NCBI GenBank assembly: GCA_958352855.1
Contig: CATWQE010000001.1
Location: forward strand, 186,001 to 250,000
Reading direction: 5' to 3'
DNA from: an uncultured Bacillota bacterium
GTDB taxonomy: Bacteria > Bacillota > Clostridia > Lachnospirales > Lachnospiraceae
DNA: 64,000 nucleotides
The position numbers and the translations under genes were made by a program. Below, piece by piece: positions 49,089 to 57,300 of the stretch (positions are counted from its first letter, which is position 1; each line of letters starts with the position of its first letter). The notes below the pieces were generated by a model. It had not been told where the DNA came from. It saw only the letters and a program-made list of their open reading frames with translations, and did no database searches.

Positions 49089-50480
49089 TTATAATTCACA
49101 ATTATTTACCGTTCTTGGGAATGGAATTACGTCACGAATGTTCTGCATACCTGTCAGGTACATAACGCAGCGCTCAAAGCCCAGACCAAAGCCTGCATGA
49201 CGGGTAGAACCGTATTTACGCAGGTCTAAATAGAAGTCATAGTCCTCTTTTTTCAATCCCAGTTCATCCATTCTTGCACAAAGCTTCTCATAAGAATCCT
49301 CTCTCTGGCTTCCTCCGATGATTTCTCCGATTCCAGGAACCAGACAGTCCATAGCTGCAACTGTCTTGTTATCCTCATTGAGCTTCATGTAAAATGCCTT
49401 AATTTCCTTTGGATAATCTGTAACAAAGACAGGACGCTTGTATACCTGCTCAGTGAGATATCTCTCATGCTCTGTCTGTAAATCACAGCCCCAGTATACC
49501 TTGTAATCAAACTTATCGTTTGCTTTTTCCAGAATTTCAATGGCTTCTGTATAAGTTACATGACCAAACTCAGAGTTTAATACATGGTTTAATCTGTCCA
49601 GAAGTCCTTTGTCAATGAATGAGTTAAAGAAGTTCATTTCTTCCGGCGCATGCTCCAGCACATAGCGGATGACATATTTCAGCATATTTTCTGCTAACGC
49701 CATGTTGTCATCTAAGTCTGCAAAGGCCATTTCCGGCTCAATCATCCAGAACTCTGCCGCATGACGGGTGGTATTGGAGTTTTCTGCCCGGAAGGTTGGT
49801 CCGAAAGTATAAATGTTACGGAATGCCTGCGCATAAGTTTCACCATTTAACTGACCGCTTACGGTAAGATTGGTTGGCTTTCTGAAGAAATCCTGTGTAA
49901 AGTCTACTTTTCCTTCTTCTGTTTTCGGAATATTGTTTAAATCCATGGTGGTTACCTGGAACATTTCTCCTGCGCCTTCGCAGTCACTTCCTGTAATCAG
50001 TGGAGTGTGGACATATACAAAGCCTCTCTCCTGGAAGAACTGATGAATGGCAAAAGCAATCAGGGAGCGCACCCGGAACACTGCCTGGAAGGTATTGGTT
50101 CTTGGTCTTAAATGGGAAATAGTTCTCAAATATTCCATGGAATGGCGTTTCTTCTGCAAAGGATAATCTGCTGCAGAATCTCCCTCAACAAAAATCTCTG
50201 TTGCCTGGATTTCAAAAGGCTGTTTTGCCTGAGGTGTTGGAACCAGAGTTCCTTTTACAATAATTGCTGCCCCTACATTTAATTTAGAAATCTCCTGGAA
50301 ATTTTCCATGGTATCATGGTAAACCACCTGGAGAGTTTCAAAAAAACTTCCGTCATGAAGTACAATGAATCCGAAGGTCTTAGAATCCCGGACGCTTCTC
50401 ACCCAGCCGCCTACAGTGATTTCCTTGTCCAGATACTGCTCTGTGTCTTTGTAAATCTCTTTTACTGTTGTTAACTGCAT
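49089..50480 (-). CDS. asnS: Asparagine--tRNA ligase
   Basis: A class IIb synthetase of 463 residues. The N-terminal OB-fold anticodon domain (about 1-110, ITVGGWVRSVRDSK) is followed by the catalytic core with PTFRAENSNTTRHAAEF (motif 2) and GFGLGFERCVMYLTG (motif 3). The asparagine-specific form is supported by EFWMIEPEMAF and the overall length. The frame extends to 50513, but ATG at 50480 has GAAGGAGA before it. It has its own promoter and a leader of about 75 bases without T-box features. Confidence 0.95.
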   Translation of the reverse strand: MQLTTVKEIYKDTEQYLDKEITVGGWVRSVRDSKTFGFIVLHDGSFFETLQVVYHDTMENFQEISKLNVGAAIIVKGTLVPTPQAKQPFEIQATEIFVEGDSAADYPLQKKRHSMEYLRTISHLRPRTNTFQAVFRVRSLIAFAIHQFFQERGFVYVHTPLITGSDCEGAGEMFQVTTMDLNNIPKTEEGKVDFTQDFFRKPTNLTVSGQLNGETYAQAFRNIYTFGPTFRAENSNTTRHAAEFWMIEPEMAFADLDDNMALAENMLKYVIRYVLEHAPEEMNFFNSFIDKGLLDRLNHVLNSEFGHVTYTEAIEILEKANDKFDYKVYWGCDLQTEHERYLTEQVYKRPVFVTDYPKEIKAFYMKLNEDNKTVAAMDCLVPGIGEIIGGSQREDSYEKLCARMDELGLKKEDYDFYLDLRKYGSTRHAGFGLGFERCVMYLTGMQNIRDVIPFPRTVNNCEL

Positions 50481-50563
50481 ATGTCTGTCTCCTTCTTTGT
50501 ATTTTATCAGCACAAATGCTGAGATTTATTGCCATTTCTGGTGCTTCGCACCAATTTCCTTAT

Positions 50564-50592
50564 AGTATATCTCATTGCCCTGTTCAGTGCAA
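50564..50592 (-). promoter_or_regulatory. Promoter of asnS
   Basis: TTGCAC (50587-50592), 17 bases, TATACT (50564-50569) on the minus strand. A GGTGC-GAA-GCACC hairpin follows in the leader, without a T-tract. Confidence 0.65.
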
Positions 50593-50626
50593 GGATAAAG
50601 TGCTGTTTTCACACAGGTCTTCTGTT

Positions 50627-51745
50627 TTACATTAAATTCTCCGGATTCAATCCCTCTAATTCCGGCACCACAAACCGTCCGTCCTTGCGTACCAGAACAT
50701 CATCAAAGTACATTTCTCCACCGCCGTATTCCGGTCTCTGAATCAGCACCAAATCCCAGTGAATTGCTGAGTGGTTTCCATTTGGCGCCTCGTTTTCATA
50801 GCATCTGCCCGGAGTAATATGGATAGAGCCCTGGATTTTCTCATCAAACAAGGTATCCTTCATAGGGTGCAGCACATTTGGATTCACACCAATGGCAAAC
50901 TCTCCAATATAGCGGGCTCCTTCATCAATATCCAACACTTTGTTAATTCTCTCTGTATCATTGGCTGTAGCTTTGACAATCTTTCCATCCTTAAATTCAA
51001 AGGAAATATTCTCATAGGTAAAGCCCTGGAATGCAGATGGAGTGTTATAAGTCAGGGTTCCGTTTATGGAATCTCTTACTGGCGCTGTGAAGATTTCTCC
51101 ATCTGGAATATTACATTCGCCGCTGCATGGAATCACCGGAATGCCTTTGATGGAAAATGTAAGGTCTGTGCCAGGTCCTGTGATTCTTACTTTGTCTGTG
51201 CGCTCCATATATTTCACCAATGGCTCCATAGCCTTTGCCATTTTTTCGTAATCTACCGTACACACATCAAAATAAAAGTCTTCAAAAGCTTCCAGACTGG
51301 TATTGGAAAGCTGTGCCATGGATGCGTTTGGATATCTCAAAACCACCCATTTTGTTTTTGGCACGCGGATATTCCCATGAACCGGTGTGCTGTAATAGGT
51401 TTCATACAGATTCAGTTTTTCTGCAGGCACATCTGCTTTTTCAGATACATTGTCGCCACCGCGGATTCCAATATAGCAGTCCATCTTAGCCATCTCTGCA
51501 CCGTCAATTTCTGCCATAAGCTGTAGCTGTTCTTTAGTACAGCCCAGCAGCATTTCTCTGTCCATCTGCGGGTCTGTGAAATGTGGAAATGGAATTCCCC
51601 CTGCCTCATAAATTTCTTTCATTAACTGTCTTGCCAGAGGTTTGGTATCCTGTCCTACATAATTAAGATATACCTTTTCCCCTTTCTGCACTCTACAGGA
51701 ATGATGCACCAGTATTTTTGCCAGTTTTTTAATTCTTTCGTCCAT
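50627..51745 (-). CDS. Aminopeptidase, M29 (AmpS/PepS) family
   Basis: A 372-residue cytosolic metallo-aminopeptidase. It shows VHHSCRVQKGEKVYLNY near the N-terminus and the later metal-ligand regions IPCSGECNIPDGEIFTAP, YIGEFAIGVNP and NHSAIHWD, typical of family M29. It releases N-terminal residues from peptides. It lies 33 bases after the 817-residue membrane-anchored protein and probably ends the transcript that begins with the methyltransferase. Confidence 0.9.
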   Translation of the reverse strand: MDERIKKLAKILVHHSCRVQKGEKVYLNYVGQDTKPLARQLMKEIYEAGGIPFPHFTDPQMDREMLLGCTKEQLQLMAEIDGAEMAKMDCYIGIRGGDNVSEKADVPAEKLNLYETYYSTPVHGNIRVPKTKWVVLRYPNASMAQLSNTSLEAFEDFYFDVCTVDYEKMAKAMEPLVKYMERTDKVRITGPGTDLTFSIKGIPVIPCSGECNIPDGEIFTAPVRDSINGTLTYNTPSAFQGFTYENISFEFKDGKIVKATANDTERINKVLDIDEGARYIGEFAIGVNPNVLHPMKDTLFDEKIQGSIHITPGRCYENEAPNGNHSAIHWDLVLIQRPEYGGGEMYFDDVLVRKDGRFVVPELEGLNPENLM

Positions 51746-51778
51746 GTTAAAAATCTCCTTTCTGTTTTACCTTACTCT

Positions 51779-54232
51779 TTATTCCACATCTTCCATATAA
51801 CAAAGAAAGACGTTTCCATTTTCTTCAAAGGCTTTCTTACTGTCTTTTAAGCCCATGGGTTCGGTTTTCTGGGTCTGGGGGTCATACAAATACGTATTAT
51901 ACAGGTCAAATCCCACAATCACCCTGGCCTGTCCGGCCTTACTTCTGGTAATGACCGGCCTCTGATAACTGATTTCATATAAAATCTGATCCAGCGTACA
52001 TCCTGTAAGGTCTGCCACTGTTCCCATATTTCTTACCTCTTCTTTTAGCGCATCCGGGTCTAAAGGCGCTGCTTTTACTGCTTCCGGAACATCACTCAGG
52101 GAAATATCCCCCTGATCCTTTGCATTGCCCCTCTCCCAGATATACTGCTGCTTCTGATTTAATACAACACCCATATTTTCGTCTGCCGCCTGTACTGCTT
52201 TGGCTGCATTTTCATAAATCCCCCATAGTTTTCCCATGGCGTATACATAATATGCTTCTTCTGAGGTTTCCTTTTGCTCCATATTCAGCACCTTATCTCT
52301 GGCGCTTTCCATAACTTTTGCTTCTGTAGTCAATGGTTCCTGAACATCTGTCTTGGCAAATTGAATTCCCGTAATATTAGCCTGACGCTCTGTAGTCAGC
52401 ATCACTACGGAAAAGGTTTCATCCTTTTTATCCCGGACATTGTTCAAAATCTGTTCGCTGCCTGCGGACGTATAGGAATCGCCTTCTTTCCTTCCCCGCT
52501 CCAACTGGATCAGATTATCCTGGAAAAGTACATTCATAATATAATATCCGTCCCGGCTGTAGCTTTTCTTCACCTCGCCCTGGCTGTTTTGAATACGGAT
52601 TTCATACATGGCAAACTGGGTCTCGTCGCCATTTCTCCTGATATCCTCTTCTTTTGCCAGGCCATAAACCATATCGTTATTAATAAAACCAAATAATCGG
52701 ATTTTTGTTCCGCCATCAGCGCTGATTTCCTGCTGTTTTCCTGTTTCCAAATCCAGCAGCACAATCTTATCTGTATTATATGGATCCATTCCCTCCATCC
52801 AGGCTGCATATCTGCTGTTTTCTGATACATAGAAGCAGTCTTTTTTCATACCTTCCTGCAAAGCCTTGTAGCTCCTGTCTTCCATCTGGAACTGATAAAG
52901 CGTATCAGCAAGAAGAAGATACAGTTTTCCATCTTTGCTAACATATGCAAAATCCTCAATATCCTGCTTCAGAAATTCAAAGGCTTTTGTGCTGGACAGG
53001 AAAAATTTTTCTTCAATGACATTCTGGTCTGCATTATAATGATAAACAGCAGTTCCTACCTCACCTTCGTGGTCTCCGCGGTTCATGTAACCGTACAAAA
53101 TAAAGTCCACATCCCCGTTTTTACTCACCCGGACGATTTTCACATCATGCTGCGCATGATCATTTCGTTCATCATTACTTCCTGTATCCCGAAAACTGAA
53201 AATACGAACCAGCTTATTGGTTTTCACATTATAAGACCACAAATCCCCCTGCTGGACAAAAGCCACCAGATTCCCGCTGGAATCTGCCTTGTACTGGATA
53301 TTATTATCCGTAACCCCAAGATTCAGCCTTCCTCCGGCTACAATAGTCTGATCCATGGTAAGAATCTGCTTTGCAGAACGGTGAAAATCTAACAGACGCA
53401 CCCGCGTCTGATCATAACGCATCCTGAAAAACTCCTCTACCTGATACCGCTCAATTTCTCCTTCTCCATTCTCTGCTGTAATATAATAGGTAATGGACAG
53501 GCTTCCTGTATTTTCATTAATATCCTTAATAGAAGGAATACCCGGTCTGCTGATTTCCGGCGCCAAATCTCCCCAGGATACCATGTTCAGACCTGCGTGA
53601 ATGTTCAAATCATAAAAACTGTTATTTCCAGGAGAATCATCGGACTCCAGATAGGTGCTTAAATCGCCTTTTTCATCCTGGCTCACTGCTTTCTGATAAA
53701 AACTGTTTACAAAATCAATGTATTTTTCTGTACTAAGCCCTGCTCTTTGAATCACTCTGGTATAATAATTCCAGCTCCCTGCATCTGTATTCAAGGTAAA
53801 CATCAGAGTGTATTCCTGATTCATAAGAATAGATTTCTTCAAGGTAAACTCCGCTGTGAGAGTTCCGTCCTCCTGCTCCTGGAATTTTTTAATTTTATTA
53901 TTTTCAATTACCTTGCTGCCATCTGAAGATTTAATTTCATATACCAGACTTTCGATTTCTCTTCCATAGGGGGTAATACTGACAGCCAATGTTTTATCTG
54001 TTCCCAGTGGCGTCAGCGTATCTCTCATGTAATCCGTCTCCATATTTCTGGCATAGCCATACATACGGTTCACCTCTGTGTCCCCAAGAAGCATAGCCAT
54101 GCAGGGAATTTCCGGAGTCTCAAAATCGGTTCTGTTATCTGTATTCTCGCTGTTCATAAGACAGCTAAATCCTGCCACTCCTCCTATAAAAATCAGGAAG
54201 AGTACAATTATTCTGCGTATTATCTTCTTCAT
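51779..54232 (-). CDS. Large membrane-anchored protein with degenerate C39-like C-terminus
   Basis: An 817-residue protein with an N-terminal signal anchor (about 5-25) and a large extracytoplasmic part. The central region (about 330-600) looks like beta-propeller blades (GDLWSYNVKTNKLVRIFSF, DKIVLLDLETGKQQEI). The last ~75 residues (TGCTLDQILYEISYQRPVI, VIVGFDLYNTYLYDPQTQK) resemble the C-terminal half of a peptidase C39-like domain, but the expected histidine before VIVGFD is absent, so it is probably inactive. ATG at 54232 overlaps the methyltransferase stop by 4 bases. Function unknown. Confidence 0.72.
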   Translation of the reverse strand: MKKIIRRIIVLFLIFIGGVAGFSCLMNSENTDNRTDFETPEIPCMAMLLGDTEVNRMYGYARNMETDYMRDTLTPLGTDKTLAVSITPYGREIESLVYEIKSSDGSKVIENNKIKKFQEQEDGTLTAEFTLKKSILMNQEYTLMFTLNTDAGSWNYYTRVIQRAGLSTEKYIDFVNSFYQKAVSQDEKGDLSTYLESDDSPGNNSFYDLNIHAGLNMVSWGDLAPEISRPGIPSIKDINENTGSLSITYYITAENGEGEIERYQVEEFFRMRYDQTRVRLLDFHRSAKQILTMDQTIVAGGRLNLGVTDNNIQYKADSSGNLVAFVQQGDLWSYNVKTNKLVRIFSFRDTGSNDERNDHAQHDVKIVRVSKNGDVDFILYGYMNRGDHEGEVGTAVYHYNADQNVIEEKFFLSSTKAFEFLKQDIEDFAYVSKDGKLYLLLADTLYQFQMEDRSYKALQEGMKKDCFYVSENSRYAAWMEGMDPYNTDKIVLLDLETGKQQEISADGGTKIRLFGFINNDMVYGLAKEEDIRRNGDETQFAMYEIRIQNSQGEVKKSYSRDGYYIMNVLFQDNLIQLERGRKEGDSYTSAGSEQILNNVRDKKDETFSVVMLTTERQANITGIQFAKTDVQEPLTTEAKVMESARDKVLNMEQKETSEEAYYVYAMGKLWGIYENAAKAVQAADENMGVVLNQKQQYIWERGNAKDQGDISLSDVPEAVKAAPLDPDALKEEVRNMGTVADLTGCTLDQILYEISYQRPVITRSKAGQARVIVGFDLYNTYLYDPQTQKTEPMGLKDSKKAFEENGNVFLCYMEDVE

Positions 54233-55416
54233 CTGCACCCTTCCTTATCTGTTTCAAAAAGTAGTTTCTCAAGAGACGGCTGCACATGAAAGGCCTGTAC
54301 ACAGTCTTTCCATGCTTTCTGCTGCTGCAAATCCTGTTTTCCCTGGGGCTTCTTCACAGCCCGAATAAGCAGATTCTTCGGCGTATGTTCCATATCAATA
54401 AATTCCAGAATCTGTGTGTCATAACCGGCTGTGGTAAGCATTTGCGCCCGCAGTCCGTCTGTGAGAAGAGCTGCAAAACGCTCTTTCAAAATACCATATT
54501 CCAGGATGGGCGCTAACATTTCATTCTCTACCTGTCTGTTCAGCTCATGCTGGCAGCATGGTACGGACAAAATGACAGAAGCATTCCACTTCACTGCCTT
54601 TGCCAGAGCATAATCTGTTGCAGTGTCACAGGCATGCAGAGTTACCACCATATCCACCTGGTCTGTGCCCTCATAAGAAGCAATGTCTCCCTGTAAAAAC
54701 TCCAGCTTATCATACCCGTATTTTTCCGCCAGATGACTGCAGTGTTCAATAACATCCTCCTTCAGATCCAGCCCTGTCACCCGGATATCATAGTGGTTCA
54801 ACACCTTTAAATAGTAATACATGGCAAAGGTCAGATAAGATTTCCCACAGCCAAAGTCAATAATGCGTATCTCTCTGTCTTTGGGAAGCTTTGGCAGAAT
54901 ATCCTGAATAAACTCCAGAAAACGGTTAAGTTGCTTAAACTTATCGTACCTGGAATGTTTTACCTTGCCATCCTGGCTCATAACCCCTAGGTCAACCAGC
55001 CATGGAACAGGCACTCCTTCCTGTAAAAGATACCGTTTGGTACGGTTATGAGAAAGCATGGGCGCAAACTCCTCCCTGCTCTTTCCCTGTACATTCTGTA
55101 CTTTTGTTTTTATGCTCATTCTGCCTTTTTTGCTCACCAGAACCGTCCCCCGCACTTTTACACTTTCCAATTGAAGCTGGCGGAAATTTTCCTCCATTTC
55201 TGTACAAAGGCAGGAAATCAGTTCTTCTTTTCCATAATTTTTGTGAATCTCTTTGGTTCCCTCTGTACGGGTCACCTGGTACCACAGTTGTCCCTTTAAA
55301 AGCACAGGACGCACCTGCAGTTTCGATGCCCCTTCTCTTTTTCTGGCGTTACTGATGAGAATCCGCTGGAAACCCTCTTCTATATTTTTCTCTAAAAATT
55401 CCTTTAATTCGGTCAT
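54229..55416 (-). CDS. Class I SAM-dependent methyltransferase
   Basis: A 395-residue protein with an N-terminal domain of about 170 residues and a Rossmann methyltransferase domain whose SAM loop is IIDFGCGKSYLTFA (about 184-197). DLKEDVIEHC and VVTLHACDTATDYAL follow. The layout matches the Methyltransf_32/GSTCD-like family, thought to act on RNA or small molecules; no substrate can be given. It is first in a three-gene minus-strand unit. Confidence 0.85.
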   Translation of the reverse strand: MTELKEFLEKNIEEGFQRILISNARKREGASKLQVRPVLLKGQLWYQVTRTEGTKEIHKNYGKEELISCLCTEMEENFRQLQLESVKVRGTVLVSKKGRMSIKTKVQNVQGKSREEFAPMLSHNRTKRYLLQEGVPVPWLVDLGVMSQDGKVKHSRYDKFKQLNRFLEFIQDILPKLPKDREIRIIDFGCGKSYLTFAMYYYLKVLNHYDIRVTGLDLKEDVIEHCSHLAEKYGYDKLEFLQGDIASYEGTDQVDMVVTLHACDTATDYALAKAVKWNASVILSVPCCQHELNRQVENEMLAPILEYGILKERFAALLTDGLRAQMLTTAGYDTQILEFIDMEHTPKNLLIRAVKKPQGKQDLQQQKAWKDCVQAFHVQPSLEKLLFETDKEGCR

Positions 55417-55509
55417 ATTTCTCCCTTGTATTCTATATTTCCCCTTGATTTACGGACAACGCCCGCAGTTCAGTTCTATTGTAAAAGTTTTACTCCAAAA
55501 CCGCAAGCC

Positions 55510-55899
55510 CTAAAAAAATCTTCTGCATCTGTTTCTTCTGCATCTCCTGCAATGCATTTCCTGGCAAAATAAGGTACTTACCAGCTCTCCCAGAAAATCC
55601 CAGTCTCTGGAATTCCCTCTTCTCTCAGATGCCTGCATTTGTCTGTTCTCCTCTATTTTTTCGCAGATTTCCCCACACACTCTTTCAATCTCCTGTTTAT
55701 CCGGATACTCATCATAAATAAAGCTGCCTTCATAGTCCAGACGGTCACAGGCATCTTCTATATAAGACTGCACCATAGCAGCATTGCGGGGATAATAGGA
55801 ATGCATCAGTATTTTATCCTCTGTTACCGGCGCCTCCTGGATATAAAGCCCCCCCTTTCCTGCTGTCTGATAAAAAAAATCTTCTTTTCTATATACCAT
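55510..55899 (-). CDS. Conserved small protein with cysteine-rich tail
   Basis: A 129-residue soluble protein beginning MVYRKEDFFYQTAGKGGLYI. An acidic middle is followed by a basic, cysteine-rich C-terminus (CQEMHCRRCRRNRCRRFF), which could bind metal or nucleic acid. A good AAAGGA site precedes the ATG. Similar short proteins occur in related genomes as far as I recall, but I do not know a named family. It sits alone between a methyltransferase gene and an Rpn-like gene. Confidence 0.6.
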   Translation of the reverse strand: MVYRKEDFFYQTAGKGGLYIQEAPVTEDKILMHSYYPRNAAMVQSYIEDACDRLDYEGSFIYDEYPDKQEIERVCGEICEKIEENRQMQASERRGNSRDWDFLGELVSTLFCQEMHCRRCRRNRCRRFF

Positions 55900-55994
55900 A
55901 TATCCCGATTTCCTTTCTGTCCTAAATTTACACTAATACTCATATCTCTTAACAATATATGCTGCTATGGAAAAATGGTTCAAACATAGAAAAA

Positions 55995-56036
55995 GGGCAT
56001 ACCACTTTAGCCCCTTAATCTGTTTGTGATATGCCC
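55995..56036 (-). terminator. Terminator of the second Rpn-like gene
   Basis: On the minus strand GGGCATATCAC pairs with GTGGTATGCCC (56026-56036 with 55995-56005), one mismatch, then TTTTTC. Confidence 0.8.
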
Positions 56037-56051
56037 CTGAACTTTATAGAA

Positions 56052-56930
56052 TTATTTATCTGCGCTTTCTTCCTTTAACTTCTGCACTGTCTCTAAAGGA
56101 AGCCCGATACGTTCTGCAATTACCTCTACTGTCAAAATATCCAGAAGACTTTTGGCATTTTCTAATTTTGCTTTTTCTGCGCCAATACCTTCACCTTCTT
56201 CAACTCCGTTTTGAAACAATCTCTGTCCTAGTCTGGTCATTTTCATCATCTCCTCAATTTCTTCCATTTCTACAGATTCCAAAAACTTATCTGCCATTGC
56301 ATAAATCACCGCCTCTAATTTACTTTTCTCTTCTGTTTTTAAACACGCAGATTTCGAAACAATGTGATATGCGGATTTAATGCGTTCTTTCAGCGCTGAC
56401 TTTCCACCCATAAGTGGAGTCAGTACCAGACGCACCAATTCTTGTTTGGTGAGTTCCGCCCCGGTTTTGAGCTTTTCCTGCAGTTCCTGAAGCAGAATAT
56501 CCGCATTGTCATTCTGCATAATAACAGGAACCACCCTATAGGTATTTACACCTTCTGAAAATTCCGTTACCGGATTCTTAATCTTGCCGGAATACAACAC
56601 ATAAGTAGTAACATCTGCTTGAAACTGCTGGCTTACGGAAGCCTCATAAAGCCGGAAACGTTTCAATCCCGGTACACCTTCATTAGAACTCTGAAACTCA
56701 AAATGTTTCCAGCTTCCGTCTTCCATAACCAGATTCATATCCTGATATCCTTTTCGGATTTCAATATGAACAGACTCTGTGGGCGCGATAGATTTCACCT
56801 TTCCATGAATTCCCCAGTAAGGAAGCAAATCTTCCGCAAAATATTGCATAACCACCTTCATTGCCGCATCTTCATGTTGAGCTGCCTGTTTCTTTGTCTT
56901 TTGTACGCACTTTTTTCTCTCATTTCCCAT
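56052..56930 (-). CDS. Rpn-like PD-(D/E)XK family protein
   Basis: A 292-residue protein related to Rpn/YhgA-like families. The nuclease-like core is around 45-125, with MNLVMEDGSWKHFEFQSS (Asp-poor, Glu-x-Gln in place of Glu-x-Lys) and YVLYSGK, so catalysis is doubtful. A helical C-terminal part ends with a short motif resembling a degenerate helix-turn-helix (VEVIAERIGLPLETVQKL). GGAAAGG precedes the ATG. It has its own promoter and terminator. It is not closely similar to the Rpn-like protein at 14.5 kb. Confidence 0.75.
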   Translation of the reverse strand: MGNERKKCVQKTKKQAAQHEDAAMKVVMQYFAEDLLPYWGIHGKVKSIAPTESVHIEIRKGYQDMNLVMEDGSWKHFEFQSSNEGVPGLKRFRLYEASVSQQFQADVTTYVLYSGKIKNPVTEFSEGVNTYRVVPVIMQNDNADILLQELQEKLKTGAELTKQELVRLVLTPLMGGKSALKERIKSAYHIVSKSACLKTEEKSKLEAVIYAMADKFLESVEMEEIEEMMKMTRLGQRLFQNGVEEGEGIGAEKAKLENAKSLLDILTVEVIAERIGLPLETVQKLKEESADK

Positions 56931-57300
56931 CTGCTTTCCTTTCCGCAGGATTTTAAGAGAATGCTTTCCTTATACTATACCAAAAACCTATAACACAGAC
57001 AATGTATTCCTGCTTATTTTATTACTCTGCTTTTATTTCTAAGGATTTTTTGACGAACTGTCTTCTGAAAATTATATTTTAGATATTGAAGTCTCACATT
57101 TCTGTGAAACAAGAATAGATATTTTGTCTCTGATACAACTTTGAACCGGATTGCTTTTCTCTTTGCACATTTTCTGTGTAAATTCAGTTTAATCTGCTTT
57201 TTCAGCTCTGTCAACCAATTTTCAACGAAAAAGCAGCCACTACTCCGCACATATGCCTTGAGCAGGACTGCCTTCTCTGTATTATAAATAAGTATCCATT
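56931..57300. other. 370-base non-coding gap before the GH3 gene end
   Basis: Apart from the promoter at 56974-57002 I see no supported gene. An open frame at 57014-57250 (minus) lacks a ribosome-binding site and has an unlikely Lys/Arg/aromatic-rich composition. No convincing terminator for the GH3 gene is visible. Confidence 0.5.
56974..57002 (-). promoter_or_regulatory. Promoter of the second Rpn-like gene
   Basis: TTGTCT (56997-57002), 17 bases, TATAGT (56974-56979) on the minus strand. Confidence 0.5.

Noticed and set aside
50481..50626. T-box upstream of asnS
   Set aside because: The leader is short, lacks the T-box sequence and has only a small hairpin without a terminator tract.
57014..57250. 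78-residue open frame on the minus strand in the gap before the GH3 gene
   Set aside because: No ribosome-binding site, biased Lys/Arg composition and no recognisable domain; more likely a chance frame or part of an extragenic repeat I cannot verify.
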